11,012 nt of DNA from Acidobacteriota bacterium (lineage in GTDB: Bacteria; Acidobacteriota; Blastocatellia; Pyrinomonadales; Pyrinomonadaceae): positions 1 through 11,012 of the forward strand of contig JAEWBM010000106.1 in NCBI GenBank assembly GCA_023391155.1. The letters run 5' to 3'. Shown here piece after piece: positions 1 through 5,715 of this stretch; position 1 is the first letter of the stretch; every line of letters starts with the position of its first letter. A program made the translations under genes and the position numbers. The notes beneath the pieces are model-generated. The model ran no database searches. It saw only the letters and a list, made by a program, of their open reading frames with translations, and had not been told where the DNA came from.

Positions 1-818
1 CGGGCACACGCCGACATGAGGGCCAGCGCCGCGTGCAGGGCGGTGTCAAATTTTGTCTCGCCGCCGATGCGGCCCGTCATCAGCCGGCCGGCGTCGATGG
101 CGACGATCACCGTCTGGTCGCGCTCGATCTGGTACTGGCGGGTGGTGAGCTTTGAACGCCGGGCGGTCGCCGTCCACGAGATGTGGCGAAGCTCGTCGCC
201 GCGGACGTAATCGCGCATCGATTCGAATTCGCGCCCCTCGCCGCGGCGGACGGCCTTTCGGCGGACGGCGATGAACGATTGCGCACCGAGCGCTTTGAGC
301 TCCATCTCGCGGGCGCGGCGCATATTTGGGTAAACCTTTATCCGGACGGGCTCGCTGCGGTCGGCCTGGCTCCAGACGAGCCCCCACGGCGAGAGATAAC
401 GCACCGCCGTCCTGCCAAATTCATAGCCGCCACGCCGCACGGGCCGGACGCGGTAGATGAACTCCGCACGCGACCGGGGCTCGACGGTGAACTCGGCCTC
501 GCGGTCGTCGAGGAGCTCCATCTCGTCAGGGTACTCGTCCTTGATGCGGAGGCGAAGAGCGTCGGGCGTTTCGTTCTCGATCTCGAGATGAACGTCGAGC
601 GGGTCGCCGATCGCAGCTCGGGTGTCGAAACGGCGCGTGACCGTCAGGCCCTCGATGCGGCGGCGGCCCACGCGGTGATCCCACACGGCCGCCGCTATCA
701 GCAGGATGTCATACGCCAGCACCGCCCACCTGAGGGCGGGGAAGTTCCACGAAAGCGAAAGCGGAACCAGCCCGATCGCAAACAAGATGTAAAATTTGCC
801 GGAGAAAACGAAAAGCAC
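1..818 (-). CDS. DUF58 domain-containing protein (3' part outside window)
   Basis: Reading leftward from a GTG at 816-818, the frame stays open to base 1, giving 272 codons without a stop; the C-terminus is beyond the window. The N-terminus has two hydrophobic segments (about residues 7-25 and 27-47), then a beta-rich region, then the DUF58 signature at about 196-215 (GREFESMRDYVRGDELRHIS, followed by W215). After it comes a vWA-like strand ending in D242. This order (two TM segments, beta domain, G-x-EF..R-Y..GD..R.I.W block) is the standard DUF58 plan. The family usually sits beside MoxR AAA+ ATPases, with roles proposed in envelope or complex maturation. No MoxR gene is visible; the upstream side is repeat-filled spacer, so this is probably the first gene of its unit. 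Start choice: GTG, preceded by AGAAG at very short spacing, gives an N-terminus like relatives; a start slightly upstream cannot be excluded because the frame stays open through the repeats. Confidence 0.9.
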   Translation of the reverse strand, partial: MLFVFSGKFYILFAIGLVPLSLSWNFPALRWAVLAYDILLIAAAVWDHRVGRRRIEGLTVTRRFDTRAAIGDPLDVHLEIENETPDALRLRIKDEYPDEMELLDDREAEFTVEPRSRAEFIYRVRPVRRGGYEFGRTAVRYLSPWGLVWSQADRSEPVRIKVYPNMRRAREMELKALGAQSFIAVRRKAVRRGEGREFESMRDYVRGDELRHISWTATARRSKLTTRQYQIERDQTVIVAIDAGRLMTGRIGGETKFDTALHAALALMSACA

Positions 819-828
819 TGCTTCTAAA

Positions 829-856
829 GGTAAAAGGAAAAAGGCAAAAGGCAAAA
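829..856 (+). repeat. Period-7 tandem array, unit GGNAAAA, 4 copies
   Basis: Four consecutive 7-base units: GGTAAAA, GGAAAAA, GGCAAAA, GGCAAAA. It lies directly upstream of the DUF58 start, so it would be in that gene's leader. Confidence 0.85.
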
Positions 857-870
857 TGGGGAGGGCGGCG

Positions 871-898
871 AAATGAGAAATGAGAAATGAGAAATGAA
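871..898 (+). repeat. Period-7 tandem array, unit AAATGAG, 4 copies
   Basis: Three exact AAATGAG units and a fourth, AAATGAA. It starts 14 bases after the previous period-7 array but has a different unit. Confidence 0.9.
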
Positions 899-1064
899 AG
901 ATGGGAAACATCTGTGTTCGTTTGTGTGTATCTGTGGTTTAGTTTTCCTCCCGGTCCAAGTTCAAGGTTTGAGTCTGTGGTGTTTGTGTCTTCGTCTGTG
1001 AATTCTGTGGTTCGTCTTTTTTGGCGGCTCTTCGGGATCGCCGGGCAGCTTTTAACTCAAAGGA

Positions 1065-1147
1065 CGCAAAGTTTTCCGCAAAGTTTCGCAAAGGCGGGCG
1101 GAACACGGATTTAACACACGAAGAAGAGTTCCCGCAAAGACGCAAAG
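1065..1147 (+). repeat. Dispersed CGCAAAG repeats, 5 copies
   Basis: CGCAAAG occurs at 1065-1071, 1077-1083, 1087-1093, 1133-1139 and 1141-1147. The last two are in tandem with an 8-base period and run into a partial third copy. Spacing is otherwise irregular, so this is a degenerate repeat cluster rather than a clean array. Confidence 0.7.
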
Positions 1148-1165
1148 ACGCAGAGAACGCCGCTT

Positions 1166-1210
1166 AACTCAGCAAACTCGGTCAACTCGGCAAACTCGGC
1201 AAACTCCGCC
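1166..1210 (+). repeat. Period-9 tandem array, unit AACTCGGCA, 5 copies
   Basis: Five consecutive 9-base units: AACTCAGCA, AACTCGGTC, AACTCGGCA, AACTCGGCA, AACTCCGCC. The array ends 61 bases before the likely TTG start at 1272, so it may lie in the promoter or leader of the secreted protein gene. Confidence 0.85.
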
Positions 1211-1256
1211 ATGCAACCATTATCGCGTGGCGGAACTCAAAGATGTAGCCTTTTTC

Positions 1257-1263
1257 AAAGGAG
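1257..1263 (+). promoter_or_regulatory. Shine-Dalgarno site deciding a TTG start
   Basis: AAAGGAG lies 8 bases before the TTG at 1272-1274. The upstream in-frame GTG at 1227 lacks such a site and would add 15 charged residues before the signal peptide. The nearby ATG at 1268 is out of frame and hits a stop after one codon. Confidence 0.75.
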
Positions 1264-1271
1264 ACAATGTT

Positions 1272-1763
1272 TTGATCTTCCCCCGAATATTTCTGCTGAT
1301 CGCTGCACTTGCCGTTGGGGCGTTGGGCCAGGCGCCCGCTGTCGAACCTGCGGTGGACGGGCCGGTTTATGAGGTTTATCTGGCGCGTGCCGATGAGGAC
1401 GGTGCCGCGGGCGTCGAGGTGAAGGAATTCACGACCCGCGATATTCCTATCTTTTGCGTGGTGACGCTGGCGTCGCTCGAACCGGCGGAGGTGCGAATGG
1501 ATCTGATCGCCGTTGACGTCAAGGGCGTAAAGGGCGGGACGCGTGTCGTTTCGACGACGTACACGACCAAGGCCGGCGAGAACCGCGTGAATTTTTCCGG
1601 AAGCCCGGCGGGAAGTTGGGTGGCGGGAACGTACCGCGCCGATATCTTCGTGGGCGGTAAGCGATCGGCAAGTATCGAGTTTCCTATCAAGGCCGCCGCA
1701 CCCGCCGCGGCCGGAAATAAATTCGCCCCCGCAAAGCCTCGGCCCCGATCCCGTAAAAACTGA
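1272..1763 (+). CDS. Small secreted protein of unknown function, probable beta-sandwich
   Basis: The 163-residue product starts with a clear signal peptide: an arginine followed by a hydrophobic stretch (IFLLIAALAVGALG), with likely cleavage near the GQA that follows. The mature part alternates beta-prone segments with Gly/Asp turns, ending in a strand that resembles the last strand of Ig-like or BsuPI-like sandwiches (GTYRADIFVGGKRSASIEFP). The last 25 residues are Ala/Pro/Lys/Arg-rich and probably disordered. I do not recognise the family and assign no function. An extended form could start at GTG 1227, but the Shine-Dalgarno site favours 1272. It is isolated: its left neighbour is divergent and its right neighbour convergent, so it is probably transcribed alone. 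No Cys pair, lipobox or catalytic motif is visible. Confidence 0.78.
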   Translation: MIFPRIFLLIAALAVGALGQAPAVEPAVDGPVYEVYLARADEDGAAGVEVKEFTTRDIPIFCVVTLASLEPAEVRMDLIAVDVKGVKGGTRVVSTTYTTKAGENRVNFSGSPAGSWVAGTYRADIFVGGKRSASIEFPIKAAAPAAAGNKFAPAKPRPRSRKN

Positions 1764-1800
1764 AAGGCCCAGGGGCTGTGATGCCCCCGGACCGTGTTAT

Positions 1801-1821
1801 AGTTTCGAGTTTCGAGTTTCG
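1801..1821 (+). repeat. Period-7 tandem array, unit AGTTTCG, 3 copies
   Basis: Three exact AGTTTCG units, followed by a degenerate fourth (GGTTCCT). It ends 11 bases before the large AAGTTCA array. Confidence 0.85.
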
Positions 1822-1832
1822 GGTTCCTGGTG

Positions 1833-1902
1833 AAGTTCAAAGTTCAAAGTTCAAAGTACAAAGTTCAAAGTTCAAGGTTCAAGGTTCAAAGTTCAAGGTT
1901 CA
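1833..1902 (+). repeat. Period-7 tandem array, unit AAGTTCA, 10 copies
   Basis: Ten consecutive 7-base units of the form A(A/G)GTTCA, with one AAGTACA variant (1854-1860). The distal half carries AGGTTCA variants. The same motif also appears once, isolated, in the first spacer (about 959-967). The array is noncoding and not palindromic. Confidence 0.95.
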
Positions 1903-1920
1903 AGGATTTCGAACTCGTCA

Positions 1921-1962
1921 CTCATCCCTCATCACTCATCACTCTTCACTCATCACTCCTCA
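1921..1962 (+). repeat. Period-7 tandem array, unit CTCATCA, 6 copies
   Basis: Six consecutive units: CTCATCC, CTCATCA, CTCATCA, CTCTTCA, CTCATCA, CTCCTCA. It ends 10 bases from the stop of the RRM gene, so it would be in that transcript's 3' untranslated region. Confidence 0.93.
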
Positions 1963-1972
1963 CGGATCCCAC

Positions 1973-2338
1973 TTACCAACGATTGCGTCCGCCGCCGAAG
2001 TCCTGATAGCCGCCGCCACCGCCGCCGCCGTAACCGCCTCGGCCGCCACCGCCGCCTCCACGGCCGCCGCGTCCGCCGCCAAATCCGCCGCGGTCTTCGC
2101 GGGGCTTGGCCTCGTTGACCTTCAACTCACGGCCGTTGTGCTCGGTACCGTTGAGCTCCGCAATAGCGCGCTCGCCGTCTTCCTGCGACGCCATTTCGAC
2201 AAATCCAAATCCGCGTGAACGGCCGGTCTCGCGATCTTCGATCACGGTCGCCGATTCAACTGCACCAACACCCGAAAAAAGTTCCTGAAGCTCAAAGCTC
2301 GAGGTCTGGAACGGTAAGTTCCCAACGTAAAGTTTCAT
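1973..2338 (-). CDS. RRM-domain RNA-binding protein with glycine-rich tail
   Basis: The 121-residue protein has one complete RNA recognition motif. RNP2 is at residues 3-8 (LYVGNL) and RNP1 at 42-49 (RGFGFVEM), with the aromatic residues Y4, F44 and F46 that stack on RNA bases. From about residue 83 to the end it is Gly/Arg-rich with a few Tyr and Phe, an RGG-like low-complexity tail. This is the architecture of bacterial, notably cyanobacterial, Rbp proteins and plant glycine-rich proteins, which bind single-stranded RNA and often respond to cold; a chaperone or cold-shock role here is inferred. The gene stands alone. The ATG at 2336-2338 has no clear Shine-Dalgarno site, and the 5' region is AT-rich compared with its surroundings. 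The tail is intact and in frame to the stop. Confidence 0.97.
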   Translation of the reverse strand: MKLYVGNLPFQTSSFELQELFSGVGAVESATVIEDRETGRSRGFGFVEMASQEDGERAIAELNGTEHNGRELKVNEAKPREDRGGFGGGRGGRGGGGGGRGGYGGGGGGGYQDFGGGRNRW

Positions 2339-2622
2339 ATTTATTCTATCTTTGTAATCGCCTTATATCGGCAAATCCAACAGAAGCTCGAAACGCGGAA
2401 TATATTGTGTTGGGGAAACGGTAAGCCCGCAAACCATCCGGCCTCGATCAGCTCAAAAAGCAGCTCCTGTAACTATCAACCAACCTGCCCTCGAACTTCC
2501 AAACGCCGTCGACTTACCTTTTCGGATCGTGGCGCACCACCGTTGATGCGCGAGAGTAGGACTAAACAAGGTATATGATGCATTTTGGGTGTGCGGGATG
2601 CAAACCTCGAAAGGGCGATTTT
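2339..2622. other. Intergenic region, upstream of RRM gene
   Basis: This spacer separates the RRM gene from the stop of the patatin gene. Open frames crossing it are repeat-free but have no recognisable domain. It should contain the promoter of the RRM gene near 2340-2420, where it is AT-rich. Around 2491-2570 it holds a segment resembling the 3' half of 5S rRNA (see findings). A short inverted repeat, GGCGA at 2614-2618 and TCGCC at 2627-2631 with a T-rich loop, spans the patatin stop but has no T-run after it. Confidence 0.6.
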
Positions 2623-3402
2623 TTATTCGCCGATCATCTCTAAAATTTGAGGCAGCATCCGTTTGCCGGCGGCCTCGCCCAGCTCGATCAGCTCCTCGCG
2701 CTTGCCGATCTCGTCGGGGCGGATGTGGGCGATCTCGGGCTCGATGACGATGTCGCCGCGATCGCTCTGCTGGCGTGACGCGGCACGCAGCAGGATCATC
2801 GCGGATTGGAACAGCATGCCTAGCGCCGTCCGCGGAGTGCTGCGAAAATTGGCACCACAGGCTAGCAGATCGACGCCGATCACGACGTCGGCACCCATTC
2901 GCCGGGCGACGTCCGCCGGTAGAGGATTCAGAACGCCGCCGTCGATCAGCATTCGCCCGTCGCCGTCGGTCGTCGGGGAGAAAACGCCCGGCACGGCGCA
3001 GCTTGCACGCACCGCAAGTGCGACGTCGCCCTTGTCGAGTATCACTTGCTCGGCGGCATTGATATCGCATGCGACGGCGGCATAGCGGTGCTTCAGGTCC
3101 TCGATCCGTCCGGGGGTGAAATTTTGAGCTATAAAGGCGCCCATCGCCGAATTTGACAGCAGCGCACGCGGCGAATAGGACAGCCCCGCCATGTTGAACC
3201 ACGTCACGCGGCGGCCGATCCGGACGATCTCATCGACCGGCATACCGGTCGCCAGTGCCGCGCCGACGAACGAGCCGGCGGAGGTGCCGGTGACGATATC
3301 GAACCGCACGCCGCCCTCGATGAGCGCCCGCACGACACCGAGATGTGCGAAGCCGCGTGCTCCGCCGCCTGAAAGTGCAAGCCCGATGGTCTTTTTGGCC
3401 AT
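2623..3402 (-). CDS. Patatin-like phospholipase (RssA/NTE-type serine hydrolase)
   Basis: This 259-residue protein has the full patatin Ser-Asp dyad. The oxyanion-hole loop SGGGARG is at residues 11-17, the nucleophile elbow GTSAG is at 39-43 with catalytic Ser41, and the DGG motif at 154-156 supplies catalytic Asp154. Length and motif spacing match the compact bacterial RssA-like branch. These enzymes hydrolyse acyl esters of phospholipids or lysophospholipids; the substrate here is unknown. There is no signal peptide or TM segment, so it should act in the cytoplasm or at the inner membrane face. The ATG is preceded by AAAGG at suitable distance. It diverges from the subtilase gene across about 50 bases, so the two could share a regulatory region. 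No lid or cNMP-binding domain is present. Confidence 0.97.
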   Translation of the reverse strand: MAKKTIGLALSGGGARGFAHLGVVRALIEGGVRFDIVTGTSAGSFVGAALATGMPVDEIVRIGRRVTWFNMAGLSYSPRALLSNSAMGAFIAQNFTPGRIEDLKHRYAAVACDINAAEQVILDKGDVALAVRASCAVPGVFSPTTDGDGRMLIDGGVLNPLPADVARRMGADVVIGVDLLACGANFRSTPRTALGMLFQSAMILLRAASRQQSDRGDIVIEPEIAHIRPDEIGKREELIELGEAAGKRMLPQILEMIGE

Positions 3403-3450
3403 AAACGCCTTTTGATTTTAACTATCCTTTGTGGAAAACTTAAACCGAAA
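3403..3450. promoter_or_regulatory. Divergent intergenic region between patatin and subtilase
   Basis: Only 48 bases separate the patatin start (3402) from the likely subtilase ATG (3451). The stretch is AT-rich against GC-rich flanks, so it probably carries promoter elements for at least one gene, with the other promoter possibly inside the neighbouring coding sequence. I cannot assign -35 or -10 boxes with confidence. Confidence 0.45.
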
Positions 3451-4833
3451 ATGACCCACCGAAAGGCTGCCGTTCATCCCGGCCCTGCAACCGCCGATGT
3501 TATTGCTCCGGGCACGATGGTTTGCCCCGTCTGTTCACGTGCCTCGGCCGACGGTTTTGTCCCGGCCGGCGCCATTGATGAAACTCTCTTAAAGCTGATC
3601 GCCGCAAACGCCCCCGGCCGCACTCATCTGGATGCCGTCTGCCATCGCTGTCTGCGGATCTTTGACCGAGCAAAGGGCCACATCGTCGCCGAGGCGGCAG
3701 TTCAGAAAGACGGCTCGCATGTTCTTTCGACGCCGCTCAGGCTCGATGCGGACCACCGCTTTACGGGACGGGGAGTTACGATCGCGTTCCTCGATTCGGG
3801 ATTTTACCCGCACGTCGATCTGACGACGCCGCGCAATCGCATACTCGCCTACCGCAACTTGCTGCATGAGGACGGCGACCTGAACTCGCTCTTTCAGCCT
3901 GACGTCGCCAGCTGGCACGGGATGATGACGTCGGTCGTGGCGGCGGGGAACGGTTCGCTCTCGAACGGGTTTTACCGCTCGATCGCCCCAGACGCCGATG
4001 TCGTGCTGGTGAAACTTGCCAGGACGGGACGCATCACCGACGACGACATACGGCGGGGGCTTGAGTGGGTGCTGGAAAATCGCGAGCGGTACTACATCCG
4101 CGTGATAAACATCTCTGCAGGGGGAGATGCCGAGCAGCACTATTTAAATGACCCGCTCTCGCAGGCGGTCGAGCGGTGTACGGCCGCCGGTATCACCGTC
4201 GTTTGCGCCGTGGGGAACTCCGGCCACCTGCCGCGTCATCCCGTGGTTCCGCCCGCCAGTGCGCCGTCCGCGATCGCCGTCGGGGGATTGGACGATAACA
4301 ACTCGCTCGACCGGACGAAGCGGGGGATGTACCGGTCGTCGTTCGGTCCGACGATCGACGGGCTGCAAAAGCCGGAGATCATCGCACCGTCGATCTGGGT
4401 ACCGGCACCGATACTTCCTAACACGCCGACCGCGCAACAGGCGTCGCTGCTCGATACGCTCGACAGCTCTTCAGACGACGAGATCCACGCATTGCTCGCC
4501 GACAACGCGGGCGTCGACCCCGAACTCGATGCCGCCCTCGACCGCCCGGCGCATATCATTCGGCAGATAATCGCGCTCAAGATAAGGCAAGAGGCCGTGA
4601 TCACGAAGCATTATAAATATGTGGACGGGACGTCGTTTTCGGCGCCGATCGTTTCGTCGATAGCGGCGCAGATGCTCGAGGCAAACCCACAGCTCACGCC
4701 GCAGCAGCTGAAATATTGCCTGATACGGAGCGCCGAGCGGCTCCCCGATTACGAGGTCGACCGCCAGGGTTGGGGCGTGGTTGACCCGCGGCTTGCCATC
4801 CGTCTTGCCCTCGAATACAGCGAAGACAATTAA
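3451..4833 (+). CDS. S8 family serine peptidase (subtilase) with N-terminal Cys4 motif
   Basis: From the ATG at 3451 the product is 460 residues; an in-frame TTG at 3412 would add 13. The subtilisin triad is complete: Asp115 (FLDSG), His156 (WHGMMTSVVAAG) and Ser395 (DGTSFSAP), with oxyanion Asn256 (AVGNSG). Before the catalytic domain, residues 25-28 (CPVC) and 64-67 (CHRC) form two CxxC knuckles 36 residues apart, as in a zinc ribbon. Between the strand ending near 320 and the catalytic Ser block lies an extra, mostly helical and acidic segment (about 322-385), longer than in typical subtilisins. There is no signal peptide, prodomain of the usual inhibitor type, or TM segment, so the enzyme looks cytoplasmic. 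Its target is unknown; the Cys4 module could bind substrate or regulate activity, which is inference. It diverges from the patatin gene, and its stop overlaps the next gene's stop. Confidence 0.96.
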   Translation: MTHRKAAVHPGPATADVIAPGTMVCPVCSRASADGFVPAGAIDETLLKLIAANAPGRTHLDAVCHRCLRIFDRAKGHIVAEAAVQKDGSHVLSTPLRLDADHRFTGRGVTIAFLDSGFYPHVDLTTPRNRILAYRNLLHEDGDLNSLFQPDVASWHGMMTSVVAAGNGSLSNGFYRSIAPDADVVLVKLARTGRITDDDIRRGLEWVLENRERYYIRVINISAGGDAEQHYLNDPLSQAVERCTAAGITVVCAVGNSGHLPRHPVVPPASAPSAIAVGGLDDNNSLDRTKRGMYRSSFGPTIDGLQKPEIIAPSIWVPAPILPNTPTAQQASLLDTLDSSSDDEIHALLADNAGVDPELDAALDRPAHIIRQIIALKIRQEAVITKHYKYVDGTSFSAPIVSSIAAQMLEANPQLTPQQLKYCLIRSAERLPDYEVDRQGWGVVDPRLAIRLALEYSEDN

Positions 4834-5612
4834 GGTGTTGACGTCGGCCGGGGCGTGGGCGATTGCCCCGGCCTGATGATCGTCGGCGACGGCGTTGGAA
4901 ACGGCGTCCGTGTGGGCAAGGGGCGCGGCGTCGGCGTTTCTTCCGGTTCCGGCGTTGCCGTTGGTGTCGGGCGCGGTGTCGGCGTCTCGGTCGGTGACGG
5001 CGTCGCCGTCGGCGTAGGTGTCGGCGTTCTCGTATTCGCGTTCGAGTTGCTGTTCGAGCCGAAGTCGGAGTTAAAGTTCGAATCGGTGTTGAAGTTAAAA
5101 TTAGCATCAACGCCGAGATTCGTGTTGACGTTCAAATTCTCGTTGGCGAAATTGGCGTTGGTATTGATATTTGTCGCAGTCCCGCCGCGGCTTGAGAGAA
5201 ACCAAAAGCCGATCGCACCCAGCGCGAGCAGGGCCGTGGTCCCCAGCATTGTGAGGACGACCACAAGAAACGTGTTCGGTTTTTTCGGCGGCGGGGCCTG
5301 ATATTGTGCACCGGTTCGGCGGGGAGCCTCTCGCGGCGCGTCGGCACCCATCGGCACCACGATCCGCTGCGAAGGCGTGGCTTCGCTCGTGTAATCATCA
5401 TCGTCAAAGCCGGGCGGGGGCGTCGGCGGTTTGGGACGGTTGGTCCGGATCACGGTGACGTCATCCGGCTCGTCTTCCGCCTCCGGCAAGCTCTCGCTAG
5501 GCATCTCGATAAAGTTCGGCTCCGCCTCATCGACCAAAGGCGTGCCGTCCTTCATACAAAACCTGAGTATTTCCTCGTCGTAGCGCGTGTCGCAGGTCGG
5601 GCAATATTTCAT
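4830..5612 (-). CDS. Zinc-ribbon, single-TM protein with Asn-rich and Thr/Pro-rich tail
   Basis: The 260-residue product begins with a short zinc-ribbon-like motif: C4 and C7 (CPTC), then C19 followed by KDG; only three Cys are seen. An acidic, Pro-rich linker follows to about residue 110. One TM helix spans about 114-139. Beyond it, residues 147-194 are strikingly Asn-rich, with Asn at nearly every second position. Residues 196-260 are Thr/Pro repeats (TPTPTPTATPSPTETPTPRP type), a probable wall- or periplasm-spanning spacer. The topology suggests a cytoplasmic N-terminus and an exported tail. No catalytic domain is visible and I assign no function; Thr/Pro stretches of this kind are often glycosylated. 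Its TAA (4830-4832) overlaps the subtilase TAA (4831-4833), so the genes converge with no room for a terminator. There is no clear Shine-Dalgarno site before the ATG. Confidence 0.87.
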   Translation of the reverse strand: MKYCPTCDTRYDEEILRFCMKDGTPLVDEAEPNFIEMPSESLPEAEDEPDDVTVIRTNRPKPPTPPPGFDDDDYTSEATPSQRIVVPMGADAPREAPRRTGAQYQAPPPKKPNTFLVVVLTMLGTTALLALGAIGFWFLSSRGGTATNINTNANFANENLNVNTNLGVDANFNFNTDSNFNSDFGSNSNSNANTRTPTPTPTATPSPTETPTPRPTPTATPEPEETPTPRPLPTRTPFPTPSPTIIRPGQSPTPRPTSTP

Positions 5613-5715
5613 ATGGCGGATCGCGGGTGAGCTTTTGTTTTGAGAAAACCGTTGGGTATATTACCACGAAACCCCGCGGAAAAAAGCATCACCCGCTTCG
5701 CCTGCCCGTCATCCG

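Larger units (their letters stand above)
819..1271. other. Repeat-rich intergenic region, no gene
   Basis: Between the DUF58 gene and the small secreted protein there is no credible gene. The stretch is made of short, imperfect repeats: two period-7 arrays (829-856 and 871-898), five scattered copies of TCTGTG (about 908-1015), five copies of CGCAAAG (1065, 1077, 1087, 1133, 1141), and a period-9 array (1166-1210). Small open frames here are composed of repeat-derived sequence and have no recognisable domain. The promoters of the divergent flanking genes should lie inside this region, but I see no convincing -35/-10 pair. Confidence 0.75.
1764..1972. other. Repeat-filled spacer between convergent genes
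   Basis: The space between the stop of the secreted protein and the stop of the RRM gene is mostly three successive period-7 arrays with different units. A long frame crosses it and continues into the reverse of the Gly-rich RRM tail, but its product is repeat-encoded and not credible. I see no stem-loop with a T-run that would serve as a terminator. Confidence 0.75.

Noticed and set aside
183..827. Long plus-strand open frame opposite the DUF58 gene
   Set aside because: It mirrors the minus-strand frame that carries the DUF58 signature; its product has no recognisable domain. GC-rich DNA commonly leaves such antisense frames open.
939..1145. Small minus-strand frame in the first spacer
   Set aside because: It is made from repeat copies and lacks a Shine-Dalgarno site, domain or neighbour context.
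829..1962. CRISPR array
   Set aside because: The repeats are 7-9 bases, directly abutting, with no unique spacers of 30-40 bases and no cas genes nearby.
1778..2218. Plus-strand frame running from the repeat arrays across the RRM gene
   Set aside because: Its first half is repeat-encoded and its second half is the antisense of the Gly-rich RRM tail, giving an Ala-rich artefact.
2614..2631. Inverted repeat GGCGA/TCGCC at the patatin stop as a terminator
   Set aside because: The stem is only 5 bp and no T-run follows it on either strand; the T-rich part is the loop.
2453..3202. Long minus-strand frame overlapping the patatin gene
   Set aside because: It is another frame of the same strand as the patatin gene, whose motifs are intact. 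The product is Arg-rich with no domain, typical of an off-frame reading in high GC.
5679..5698. Possible terminator after the ankyrin gene (AAGC/GCTT with T-run on the minus strand)
   Set aside because: The stem is about 4 bp and weak; not enough to call without transcript data.
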